Position numbers and translations under genes: made by a program. The notes beneath the pieces were generated by a model. That model had not been told where the DNA came from. It searched no databases and saw only the letters and a program-made list of their open reading frames with translations. A stretch of DNA of 13,092 nt from Treponema sp. (GTDB lineage Bacteria; Spirochaetota; Spirochaetia; Treponematales; Breznakiellaceae): positions 1 to 13,092 of the forward strand of contig JAIROB010000198.1 of NCBI GenBank assembly GCA_031257695.1. The letters are read 5' to 3'. Positions 5,915-13,042 of this stretch are shown in pieces (positions within the stretch are counted from its first letter, which is position 1; each line of letters begins with the position of its first letter).

Positions 5915-7423
5915 ATGGCTATGAACACGGAAAAATCGGGACGGCTCTACATTATCGGGGCGGGGTTTGCCGGCCGGGCGCTGGCGAAGGAGATCAAAAC
6001 CAAGGCTATTTTCGGGGACGTGGTGGCCTTCCTGGACGACGATCCCGGGGCGGCGGGCCGCAAAGTCGGGGGCGTCCCGGTTCTGGGGCCGATTCGGGAT
6101 GTGGCGCGGCTCCTGCGGATGAACCCCGCGGACGAGGCCATCATCGCCATGCCCGGCGCGTCCAGGGAGTACCTCAAGGAAATTTACGGCATACTCAAGC
6201 GCGCGGGCTTTGTGCGGATCAGGATCCTGCCGGGGATGTCCCAGAGCATCGAGGGGGACGCCCGGCTCATCCAGACCCGGTCCATAGATCCCCAGGATCT
6301 GCTGGGCCGCACCCCGGTGGCGGTGAACCTCAGGCAGAGTCTGGCGTACCTGCGGGGCAAACGGGTCCTGGTTACCGGCGCCGGGGGGTCCATAGGGAGC
6401 GAACTGTGCCGGCAGCTTCTCTCCGGCGGGGTTTCCCGGCTCTACCTCTTCGGCCATGGGGAAAATTCCATCTACCAAATCGACCGGGAACTGCGGCTCC
6501 TCCAGCAGGAGGGGGTGGGCGAAAAAACCACCCTGGTTCCCGTCATCGGGGATCTCAAGGACCGGGACTACATGGAATTTATCCTGGCCCGGCTCAAGGC
6601 GGATGTGATTTTCCATGCCGCGGCCTACAAGCACGTGCCCATGATGGAAGAAAACGCGGTCGCCGCGATTGAAAACAACTTCTTCGGCACCGACAACCTC
6701 CTCAACGGGTGCCGGCGCAGCGGCGTAAAGCGCTTTGTCCTGATCAGCACCGATAAGGCGGTGGACCCGGTTTCGATCTACGGCGCCTCGAAGTTCCTCT
6801 GCGAGCGCCTGGTCCTGGAGGCGGCCGCGGAAAATGAGCCGGAGAGCAACTATATGGTGGTGCGGTTCGGCAATGTTTTGGGGTCCCGGGGTTCCATCAT
6901 GCCCCTCTTTCAAATGCAGATAGAAAACGGCGGCCCCCTGACCATCACCCACCCGGAGGTGCGCCGCTACTTTATGACCATCCCCGAAGCCTGTTCCCTG
7001 GTGCTCAAGGCAGGGGGGGTGGGCGAAAACGGCAAACTCTACCTCCTGGACATGGGCGAGCCCGTGCGTATCCGGGACATGGCCGAACAGATGATCCGCT
7101 TCTACGGTTTTGAGCCGGAGGAGGATATCAGGATCGAATACATAGGGCTGCGGCCCGGGGAGCGGCTTGAGGAGGATCTCTGGGGGAAGGACGAGATTCC
7201 GGCGCTGACCGAATTCAAGCGGATACACCGGGTGGAGCGTAAGACCCCCTCCAGGGTGGAGAGCGCCGCGCTGCTGGAAAAACTGCGGCCCGTGGCTATC
7301 CTTGACCCGGCAAGGCCGGAGCGGTACCGCAACATCGCGCTCCTCCGGGAGATTCTGGAGGAGGCGCTCCCCAGCCTCATGCCCATGCGGCTCGCCCAGG
7401 GGATGCCCGTCAATGAGTATTGA
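5915..7423 (+). CDS. UDP-HexNAc 4,6-dehydratase, CapD/FlaA1-type polysaccharide biosynthesis protein
   Basis: This 502-aa protein converts a UDP-N-acetylhexosamine to its 4-keto-6-deoxy form, the entry step to amino-dideoxy sugars. An N-terminal nucleotide-binding domain (LYIIGAGFAGRALAKEI, 11-27) precedes an extended SDR domain with GAGGSIGSE (155-163), DVIFHAAAYKHVPMME (230-245), ISTDKAVDP (277-285) and YGASK (289-293). Tyr289 sits where WbpM/PglF-type long enzymes usually have Met, matching FlaA1-type enzymes instead. The usual four N-terminal membrane helices are missing, so the enzyme should be cytoplasmic. Start is uncertain: ATG 5915 overlaps the G-run, while ATG 5921 has that G-run 6 nt upstream and may be the better start. 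It overlaps the aminotransferase gene by 11 bp and probably acts directly before it. Confidence 0.9.
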   Translation: MAMNTEKSGRLYIIGAGFAGRALAKEIKTKAIFGDVVAFLDDDPGAAGRKVGGVPVLGPIRDVARLLRMNPADEAIIAMPGASREYLKEIYGILKRAGFVRIRILPGMSQSIEGDARLIQTRSIDPQDLLGRTPVAVNLRQSLAYLRGKRVLVTGAGGSIGSELCRQLLSGGVSRLYLFGHGENSIYQIDRELRLLQQEGVGEKTTLVPVIGDLKDRDYMEFILARLKADVIFHAAAYKHVPMMEENAVAAIENNFFGTDNLLNGCRRSGVKRFVLISTDKAVDPVSIYGASKFLCERLVLEAAAENEPESNYMVVRFGNVLGSRGSIMPLFQMQIENGGPLTITHPEVRRYFMTIPEACSLVLKAGGVGENGKLYLLDMGEPVRIRDMAEQMIRFYGFEPEEDIRIEYIGLRPGERLEEDLWGKDEIPALTEFKRIHRVERKTPSRVESAALLEKLRPVAILDPARPERYRNIALLREILEEALPSLMPMRLAQGMPVNEY

Positions 7424-8690
7424 CGACATTCCCTTTGCCCGCCCCTTTGTGGGCGCCGAGGAGGAAGAAGCGGTCCTGCGGGTCCTTCGCTCCGGCTGGC
7501 TGACCACCGGGCGGGAGGCGCTGGCCTTTGAAAAGGAATTTGAGGAGTTTCTCGCAAAGGGCCGGCCAAAGGACGGGGAAAGCCCGGCGGCGGGCCCGGA
7601 AAATACCGCAAGCGGCATACAAAACGATGACGACATACGCTGTCTGGCGGTGAATTCCGCCACCAGCGGCCTCCACCTGGCCCTGGAAGCCTGCGGAGCC
7701 GGCTCCGGGGATCTGGCGCTGGTCCCCTCCTACACCTACACCTCTACCGCGGAGGTAGCCCGGTACCTGGGCGCGGAACCGGTCTTTGTGGACCTTGCCC
7801 CGGGAACCTTTTTGATGGACCCCGTCGCGCTGGAGCGGACCCTGGACCGCCTGTCCCGGGGCCTTCCCGCCTATGAGGGCCGGGGGGGCTTCGGCCCGGT
7901 CGGAAGGCCCCGGGCGGTGATTCCGGTCCATTACGGCGGCCTCCCCTGCGACATGGGGGCCATCACGGAAATCGCCCGGCAGTACCGGGTCAGGGTGATT
8001 GAAGACGCGGCCCACGCCTTCCCCTCCCGGCTGGAGGACGGCAGTTTTGCGGGAACCCTGGCCGATATAGGGGTTTTTTCGTTCTACGCAACCAAGACCA
8101 TCACCACCGGCGAGGGGGGGATGGTGGCGGCCAGGGACCGGGAAATCACGGACCGGATGGCGATCATGCGCTCCCACGGCATAGACCGGGTTGTGTGGAA
8201 CCGCTACACGGACCGCAAAGCCCCCTGGTACTACGAGGTGGTGGCGCCGGGGTTTAAGTACAACCTGCCGGACCTTCTGGCAGCGCTGGGGAGGGTTCAG
8301 CTCAGCCGCGCCTGGGATCTGCTGGAAAAGCGGCGGCGCATTGCCGGGCTCTACAACGCCGGCTTCGGGGACGATCCCCGGTTTATCCTGCCCCCCTCAG
8401 GACCGGGAAACGCCTGGCACCTCTATCCCCTGCGGCTCGACCTTGCAAAGCGCGCTCTTTCGAGGAATAGTATAATTGAAGGGTTTCAGGAGAGGGGCAT
8501 AGGGGTTTCGGTGCACTTTATTCCCCTGCACATCATGCCCTACTACCGGAAGCGGCAGAATCTGCTCCCGGAGGATTTTCCTGAATCCCTTGAGCGGTTT
8601 CAGGGGGCCGTTTCCCTTCCCATCTGGCCCGGGATGGAGGACGCCCAGGTTGAACGGGTTATAAGGGCTGCGCGGGAGATTGCGCGCTAG
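7413..8690 (+). CDS. DegT/DnrJ/EryC1-type PLP-dependent sugar aminotransferase
   Basis: This 425-aa enzyme transfers an amino group from an amino acid such as glutamate to a nucleotide-linked 4-keto sugar. The PLP lysine is Lys228 in FSFYATKTITTGEGG (222-236), with the cofactor aspartate in IEDAAHAF (196-203). The N-terminal PFARPFVGAEE, NSATSGLHLAL (81-91) and WYYEVVAPGFKYNLPD (272-287) are typical of the PglE/PseC/ArnB group, which fits the preceding dehydratase. Two segments appear inserted relative to the compact family form: about 50-75 (Gly/Pro/Asp-rich) and about 147-166. The ATG at 7413 is supported by the family N-terminus and lies inside the dehydratase gene, with GGGG about 10 nt upstream. 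The product sugar (bacillosamine, pseudaminic acid precursor or other) cannot be decided. Confidence 0.9.
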   Translation: MSIDDIPFARPFVGAEEEEAVLRVLRSGWLTTGREALAFEKEFEEFLAKGRPKDGESPAAGPENTASGIQNDDDIRCLAVNSATSGLHLALEACGAGSGDLALVPSYTYTSTAEVARYLGAEPVFVDLAPGTFLMDPVALERTLDRLSRGLPAYEGRGGFGPVGRPRAVIPVHYGGLPCDMGAITEIARQYRVRVIEDAAHAFPSRLEDGSFAGTLADIGVFSFYATKTITTGEGGMVAARDREITDRMAIMRSHGIDRVVWNRYTDRKAPWYYEVVAPGFKYNLPDLLAALGRVQLSRAWDLLEKRRRIAGLYNAGFGDDPRFILPPSGPGNAWHLYPLRLDLAKRALSRNSIIEGFQERGIGVSVHFIPLHIMPYYRKRQNLLPEDFPESLERFQGAVSLPIWPGMEDAQVERVIRAAREIAR

Positions 8691-8705
8691 CAGGCAGGAA
8701 GGACG

Positions 8706-10847
8706 GTGACGGAAAAACCGGAATTTGTTTCAGATATTGTGGTCAAGGGCGCCCTGTACGGGGTGACCATCCGTTCAACGGTTTCTCGGGGGATCCTGAA
8801 ATCCATTGACTGTCCCCGTATGCCCCCGTCCTATACCCTGATCCGCGCCGGGGATATTCCCGGAAAAAACCAGCTCGTCGACCTGCCCGTCCCTATTTTG
8901 GCGGGGGAGGAGATCTCCTACTTTGGAGAGCCCCTGGCCATCCTGGTGGGCCCCGATGAATCCCAACTGGAAGAATTTGCCGCCCGGTGCCTTGTCCGGG
9001 CGGAGGAGGAGAACCCCTCGTTTTCCCTGAACAGTTTTACTGCGGACCGTGTTTTTGCGTCCCGGGAAATCGTCATAGGCGCGGGGGACGCAGACTTTGC
9101 GGGGGCGCCCTCGGTGATAAGCGGGACCTACAGGACCGGCATACAGGAACACTGGTATTCGGAGCCCGTGGGCGCCCTGGCCCTGTATTCCCATGACGAT
9201 CCTTCCCGGCATCCCGGGGGAGAATTGCTGATCCAAACCGCGACCCAGTGGCCCTTTCACGTCCGCGCCACCGTGGCCCAGGCCCTCAACATAGATTCCG
9301 GGGCGGTGCTGGTGGAGCCCCTCCGGGGGGGCCTCTTCCTGGACGGAAAACTGTGGTACCCCTCCCTGGTGGCCAGCCATGCCGCGCTGGGAAGCTGGAT
9401 AAGCAAGCGTCCGGTGCGGATCCTCCTGACCCGGGAGGAAGACTTCCGGTACTCGCCCAAACGGACCGGCACGGAGATCCGCATTTCCAGCGCCCTGGAC
9501 GAGCAGGGGCGCCTGCTGGCCACGGATGTCCATGTCCTTGCGGACTCAGGCGCGCAGGCGGTGTTTGCCGACGAGATTCTGGACCGGGTTTGCCTGGGCG
9601 CCCTGGGAGCTTACCAGCACGGGGATGTGAGGATCGCTGCCTCCGCGGTAAAGACAAACGTCCCCCCGGAAGGGCCCTTTGCGGGGTTCGGCCTTTCCCA
9701 GGGCTTCTTTGCCATGGAACGGCACGTTTCCCGCATTGCCGACACCCTCAACGTGGATCCCGCGGAATGGCGGAAGCTCAATTCCATGGGCCGCGCAAAG
9801 CCCCTGGCCATAGGCGCCTCCATCAAGGACCCCGTGCGGCTGGACGCTCTGCTGGACACCGCGGCCACCATGAGCGACTACCGCCGTAAATGGGCCTCCT
9901 ACGAGCTGCTCAGGAAACACCGCCGGAACAACGGCGGGGGGGACCATTCGGACTTTGCGGCAAACCCGCAGGAGGCGTTCCGGGGCATAGGCATCGCCTG
10001 CGCGTACCAGGGCAGCGGCTTTATGTACCACGGAGCGGACCGGGGGGCTTATTCGGTGGAGGCCACCCTGGATAAGGAGGGCGTTCTGGAAATACGCGCG
10101 GGCATCTCCCCCGAAAACAACGGGATCTTCAACATCTGGCGGACCATCGCCATGGAAACCCTGTCTCTGGAAGCGGACGCGGTCCGTATTGTCTTTGCCT
10201 CCACCGGCGAAACCCCCGACCCGGGGCCGGACACCCTGTCCAGGGAAATCACCATCCTCACCCGGCTGGTGGAAAGGGCCTGCGGGAACATCAAGAAGCA
10301 GCGGTTCCGGGACCCCCTGCCCATAACGGTGCGCCGCGCCTATCGCCCCTCAAAGGCCCGGAGCTGGACAGGCCGGGTCTTTGATCCCCAGGCTTTTTCC
10401 TCCCCCAGTTGGGGAGCGGCGGTGGTGGAGGTGGAACTATACCCCTATGAATACACCCCGAAAATCCGGGGAGCCTGGCTGGCCGTGGACGCGGGAAAGA
10501 TACTGTCGGAAGCCCAGGCGCGGCGTTCCCTGAAATTCTCGACCATCCAGGCCCTGGGCTGGGCATCCCGGGAACAGCTTGCCTACATTGAAGGCCAGAT
10601 ACCGTTGCGGCACATCTACGATTACGACATTCCCAGCCCCCCGGACATTCCGCCGGTGCGTATCGACTTTATCTGGAACGACACGGTAAACCCAAAGGGC
10701 ATAGGGGAATTGCCCTTTAGCTGCGTCCCCGCTGCCTATGCTCAGGCGGTGTCCCAGGCCATGGATCATCCCTTCGAAAAAATTCCCGTCACCGCCCGGG
10801 ACGTGTGGGAGGCGCTTCAACTTAAAAAAAGGGAGGGAACGGAATGA
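8706..10847 (+). CDS. Molybdopterin-binding (large) subunit of a xanthine dehydrogenase/aldehyde oxidase-family hydroxylase, divergent
   Basis: This 713-aa protein belongs to the Mo-hydroxylase large-subunit family, shorter than the usual 750-790 aa. The N-terminal 'hammerhead' domain is recognisable (LYGVTIRSTVSRGILKSID, 17-35; ISYFGEPLAILV, 70-81), then EHWYSEPVGALA (148-159) and a C-terminal HIYDYDIPSPPDIPP...NPKGIGELP (636-670). Glu668 aligns with the catalytic glutamate. Several usual cofactor contacts are changed: GGGFGGK is RGGLFLDGK (207-215), RGFGxPQ is AGFGLSQ (326-332), and the GQG-type loop is SPENNGIF (468-475). Activity on purines or aldehydes is thus uncertain. It starts with GTG and has AGGAAGG about 5 nt upstream, 15 bp after the aminotransferase gene. 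It overlaps the iron-sulphur subunit gene by 4 bp (ATGA), so coupled translation is likely. Confidence 0.85.
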   Translation: MTEKPEFVSDIVVKGALYGVTIRSTVSRGILKSIDCPRMPPSYTLIRAGDIPGKNQLVDLPVPILAGEEISYFGEPLAILVGPDESQLEEFAARCLVRAEEENPSFSLNSFTADRVFASREIVIGAGDADFAGAPSVISGTYRTGIQEHWYSEPVGALALYSHDDPSRHPGGELLIQTATQWPFHVRATVAQALNIDSGAVLVEPLRGGLFLDGKLWYPSLVASHAALGSWISKRPVRILLTREEDFRYSPKRTGTEIRISSALDEQGRLLATDVHVLADSGAQAVFADEILDRVCLGALGAYQHGDVRIAASAVKTNVPPEGPFAGFGLSQGFFAMERHVSRIADTLNVDPAEWRKLNSMGRAKPLAIGASIKDPVRLDALLDTAATMSDYRRKWASYELLRKHRRNNGGGDHSDFAANPQEAFRGIGIACAYQGSGFMYHGADRGAYSVEATLDKEGVLEIRAGISPENNGIFNIWRTIAMETLSLEADAVRIVFASTGETPDPGPDTLSREITILTRLVERACGNIKKQRFRDPLPITVRRAYRPSKARSWTGRVFDPQAFSSPSWGAAVVEVELYPYEYTPKIRGAWLAVDAGKILSEAQARRSLKFSTIQALGWASREQLAYIEGQIPLRHIYDYDIPSPPDIPPVRIDFIWNDTVNPKGIGELPFSCVPAAYAQAVSQAMDHPFEKIPVTARDVWEALQLKKREGTE

Positions 10848-11329
10848 CCCTGGGCTTTATCCTGAACGGCGAGGATGTGGTGGTAAAGGCCGACGCGAAC
10901 CGCCGGCTGGTCGATATTTTGCGGAACAACTTCAAACTCCTGGGCGCCAGGGAGGGCTGCCTGAGCGGAATCTGCGGATCCTGTTCGGTGATCTTCAACA
11001 ACCGGGTGGTTCCTTCCTGCCTCGTCCCCGCCTTCCGGATTCGGGGGAGCGAGATCATTACCATAGAGGGATTTTCCCAAACCGATGAATACCAGGATAT
11101 CCGGGAGGGATTTTCCCGGGCGGAGGTGGAAACCTGCGGGTTTTGCGACACGGGAAAGATACTGGCCGTAGAAACCCTGTTGGAGCGGAATCTCAGGCCG
11201 GAGCGGGAAGAGATCCTGGCGGGTTTCCAGGGCGTAAAATGCCGCTGCACCGAACCGGACAGCCTGATCGAGGGGGTGCTGGCCACCTGCGACATCAGGC
11301 AGCGGAGATTGTATGGCCGTTCTGCATAA
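10844..11329 (+). CDS. 2Fe-2S subunit of the molybdenum hydroxylase
   Basis: This 161-aa protein carries both [2Fe-2S] clusters of xanthine dehydrogenase-type enzymes. The N-terminal plant-ferredoxin cluster is GCLSGICGSCSV...VPSCL with Cys39, Cys44, Cys47 and Cys59. The C-terminal helical cluster is CGFCDTG (Cys98, Cys101) and CRCTEP (Cys133, Cys135). All eight ligands are present. The family's QCGFCTPG is TCGFCDTG here, so the glutamine that normally contacts the pterin is replaced, in step with the altered Mo subunit. Electrons would pass from the Mo centre through these clusters to FAD. It overlaps the Mo-subunit gene by 4 bp and the FAD-subunit gene by 17 bp, which supports a single complex made in fixed ratio. 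Confidence 0.93.
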   Translation: MTLGFILNGEDVVVKADANRRLVDILRNNFKLLGAREGCLSGICGSCSVIFNNRVVPSCLVPAFRIRGSEIITIEGFSQTDEYQDIREGFSRAEVETCGFCDTGKILAVETLLERNLRPEREEILAGFQGVKCRCTEPDSLIEGVLATCDIRQRRLYGRSA

Positions 11330-12152
11330 CCAGATATTTTACCCCTCCTCCCTGCAGGAGCTGTTTTCCGCCTGGGACCGGTTCCCCGACGCCGTTCCCT
11401 TTGCCGGGGGCGTGGAATTACTGCGGCGCCAGGGTAAACGCATATTCAGCCTCCCCCGGAACATCCTTTCCCTGGAACAGTTGGAGGATCTCCACAAAAT
11501 AACCCGGACGGAGCGGTACCTTGAAATAGGCGCCATGGTAAAGATCAGCGAGATCATCCGCCTGGGAAAGACCGTGCCGGAGGCGCTCACCCAGAGCCTC
11601 CTGGGCATAGCCAGCCCGCAGACGCGGAACCTCATAACCATCGGGGGAAATATCTGCAACCCCCTTCGCCGCCTGGACTCGGCCGCTCCCCTGATCGCCC
11701 TGGACGCGCGGTTCGAGCTGCGAACCGCCCAGGAAACCCGCTGGGTATCCGCCTCCCGGTTTTCCGCGCTGCCCGGACCCCTGGCGCTGGAAAGCCAGGA
11801 GCTGCTCACCCGGATACGGATCCCCCTGGAACAGTGGCAGTACTCGCTGTACCGCAAATTCCCCGATCAATACCCCACGGACGAATCCGGGGGCGGAGCG
11901 GTATTCATGGCCCGGATACAGAAGAACATCCTCACCGATTTACGGATGGTGTTTGCCGGCCAGATCGTGCTGCGGGACAAGAACAGCGAAACCGTGCTGG
12001 CGGGAAAACAGCTTCCCCTGGATCGCCGGGACGCGGCGCATTACGCCGAACTCTGGGAAACATTTCTGTACGCCGTGGAAGCGCCGGGCTTTATGCTCCG
12101 GGCCAAACTCTACAACTTCGTCGAATCCTGCATTTCAAGCCTGTCAGATTAA
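11313..12152 (+). CDS. FAD-binding subunit of the molybdenum hydroxylase
   Basis: This 279-aa protein matches the medium subunit (FAD_binding_5 plus CO_deh_flav_C type). The N-terminal FAD site FAGGVELL (30-37) corresponds to the family's AGGTDLL, and TIGGNICNPLRRLDSAAPLIALDA (109-132) is the second FAD motif followed by the usual D[ST]AP segment. The C-terminal part is shorter and less conserved. It would accept electrons from the iron-sulphur subunit and pass them to NAD+ or another acceptor. The ATG at 11313 lies within the preceding gene (17-bp overlap), so translation is coupled. It is the last gene of the plus-strand run; no intrinsic terminator with a U-tract was found after its stop. 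Confidence 0.9.
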   Translation: MAVLHNQIFYPSSLQELFSAWDRFPDAVPFAGGVELLRRQGKRIFSLPRNILSLEQLEDLHKITRTERYLEIGAMVKISEIIRLGKTVPEALTQSLLGIASPQTRNLITIGGNICNPLRRLDSAAPLIALDARFELRTAQETRWVSASRFSALPGPLALESQELLTRIRIPLEQWQYSLYRKFPDQYPTDESGGGAVFMARIQKNILTDLRMVFAGQIVLRDKNSETVLAGKQLPLDRRDAAHYAELWETFLYAVEAPGFMLRAKLYNFVESCISSLSD

Positions 12153-12160
12153 TTCTTTTT

Positions 12161-12209
12161 CAGCCCCCCTCACACAAAAACCCCGCGACGCAAGCCCCCT
12201 ATGGGCCCG
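12161..12209 (+). repeat. Direct repeat R, uninterrupted copy
   Basis: A ~49-bp sequence (starting CAGCCCCCCTCACACAAA and ending CCCTATGGGCCCG) recurs in the same orientation at 12890-12925 plus 13043-13058, where a MITE splits it. The two copies lie on either side of RAYT-like copy 2. The last bases of the window (13083-13092) resemble the start of a further copy. Confidence 0.7.
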
Positions 12210-12288
12210 AGACAGATCTTCCCCTTGGAAAAGCTTCCAGGCGGCGGGAAGGCAGGGTTTGGCGCGGCTCAGGGCAGTATAGCCCCGT

Positions 12289-12756
12289 TTAGCCGGGCGC
12301 TGGGGGCCGGGGAGCGGGAGATACGGCGGAAAACCGGGAATTGCGGGCCCGTTTCCGCCTACGGGGTCTGTCCCTGTGCTCCGCCCAAGCCCCAAGCGCC
12401 GCCTCCGCCCCCACGTCCGCCGGAGCCTCCCCCTCCAGTATTGCCGACCAATACCGGTCCCCCCAGATGTGTCCCGTCCGCCCCGTCAAAACGTTGTACC
12501 GCTGGGCGAAGGTCTGTTTCAGCCACTGCATGATGGCCGGAAGCTCCAGCCCGTCCTCCGGCTTGATGTAGAACCTAAGCTGGTCCGCGCCAAACCGGAG
12601 GCCCCGGACCTCGAAAGCGAAGCGGAGCGTAGTTTCCCGGAAAACCTCGAAAAAGAGAGTGGCGGCCCTGGGCAGGCTGAGGATCTGCTCCCGGTTGTTG
12701 ATTTGGGATCTAATTTCATACCAGACCCCTTGAGCGAGTTTTCGTTTTTGCCTCAT
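12289..12756 (-). CDS. RAYT-like (Y1/IS200-type) transposase homologue lacking catalytic residues, copy 2
   Basis: This 155-aa paralogue of the 4441-4920 gene has the same domain layout and the same catalytic losses: GADQLRFYI replaces the HUH motif and LKQTFAQRYN carries Phe where the tyrosine nucleophile is expected. In the first 20 codons 11 differ between the copies; 10 of these changes are synonymous. After codon 20 the genes are almost identical for about 300 bp, with roughly equal small numbers of silent and amino-acid changes. The Pro/Arg-rich tail is collinear apart from one missing 12-nt repeat unit. It runs convergent to the FAD-subunit gene, 136 bp away. The start ATG is 2 nt from a CCCC/GGGG hairpin, so its ribosome-binding site is unusual. 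Confidence 0.7.
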   Translation of the reverse strand: MRQKRKLAQGVWYEIRSQINNREQILSLPRAATLFFEVFRETTLRFAFEVRGLRFGADQLRFYIKPEDGLELPAIMQWLKQTFAQRYNVLTGRTGHIWGDRYWSAILEGEAPADVGAEAALGAWAEHRDRPRRRKRARNSRFSAVSPAPRPPAPG

Positions 12757-12758
12757 AC

Positions 12759-12771
12759 CCCCTATACGGGG
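12759..12771 (-). other. Small hairpin abutting the RAYT-like start codon, copy 2
   Basis: On the minus strand CCCC-GTATA-GGGG precedes GT and the ATG, matching the hairpin before copy 1 with one base fewer in the loop region. Its conservation in both copies suggests function or an element-defining structure. Confidence 0.5.
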
Positions 12772-12806
12772 ACGAAACGCTGTTTTGCTTTAGCTGGAGT
12801 GACAAA

Positions 12807-12926
12807 AATCATCAAAAAAACTACGGAACAAGGACAAAAGGGCCTTTTGCCGGCAAGCGAGTTCCGCTGCCGCTCCCCTAACTCCGTCTCAGCCCCCCAC
12901 ACAAAACCCCAGCGACACAAGCCCCG
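12807..12926. other. Non-coding flank between RAYT-like copy 2 and the MITE
   Basis: No gene is seen here. It contains a palindrome CAAAAGGGCCTTTTG (12835-12849) and the left part of the interrupted repeat R (12890-12925). The whole stretch from 12757 to the window end carries only repeats. Confidence 0.5.
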
Positions 12927-13042
12927 AGACTGTGTCAAAAGTCAAAAAATCGAAATGACACCGCTATATATAGCGTTATAAAACCATATAAAAAAGCAAA
13001 CAACACTATATGCATGAAGGGCAATGACTTTTGACACAGTCT
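12927..13042. mobile_element. 116-bp MITE with perfect 18-bp terminal inverted repeats
   Basis: The left end AGACTGTGTCAAAAGTCA (12927-12944) and the right end TGACTTTTGACACAGTCT (13025-13042) are perfect inverted repeats. The interior is AT-rich, unlike the GC-rich surroundings, and has a 14-bp perfect palindrome CGCTATATATAGCG (12962-12975). It is too short to encode a transposase. GCCCC flanks it on both sides (12921-12925 and 13043-13047), a probable 5-bp target duplication, with one extra G on the left. The uninterrupted repeat R at 12161-12209 shows the empty site. The mobilising IS family was not identified. Confidence 0.85.

Larger units (their letters stand above)
12213..12806 (-). 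repeat. Dispersed RAYT-like element, copy 2 (inverted relative to copy 1)
   Basis: Inverse-orientation copy of 4391-4995. It includes the shared 3' block (12214-12269, ending AGATCT), the RAYT-like gene, the start-site hairpin and the shared 5' block ending near TGACAAA (12800-12806). It is flanked by repeat R on each side. It follows the Mo-hydroxylase operon tail-to-tail. Confidence 0.75.

Noticed and set aside
5795..7663. Long 622-codon open frame on the minus strand
   Set aside because: It is antisense to the dehydratase and aminotransferase genes, and its translation is His/Pro/Gly/Arg-rich shadow sequence without a recognisable domain; high GC content produces such frames.
12153..12212. 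Intrinsic terminator after the Mo-hydroxylase operon
   Set aside because: A T-run (12154-12160) is present but has no hairpin before it on the plus strand; the GC-rich stretch belongs to repeat R.
12376..12981. 201-codon plus-strand frame at the right end
   Set aside because: Antisense to RAYT-like copy 2 and continues into repeat and MITE sequence; the equivalent antisense frame at copy 1 does not preserve a similar protein.
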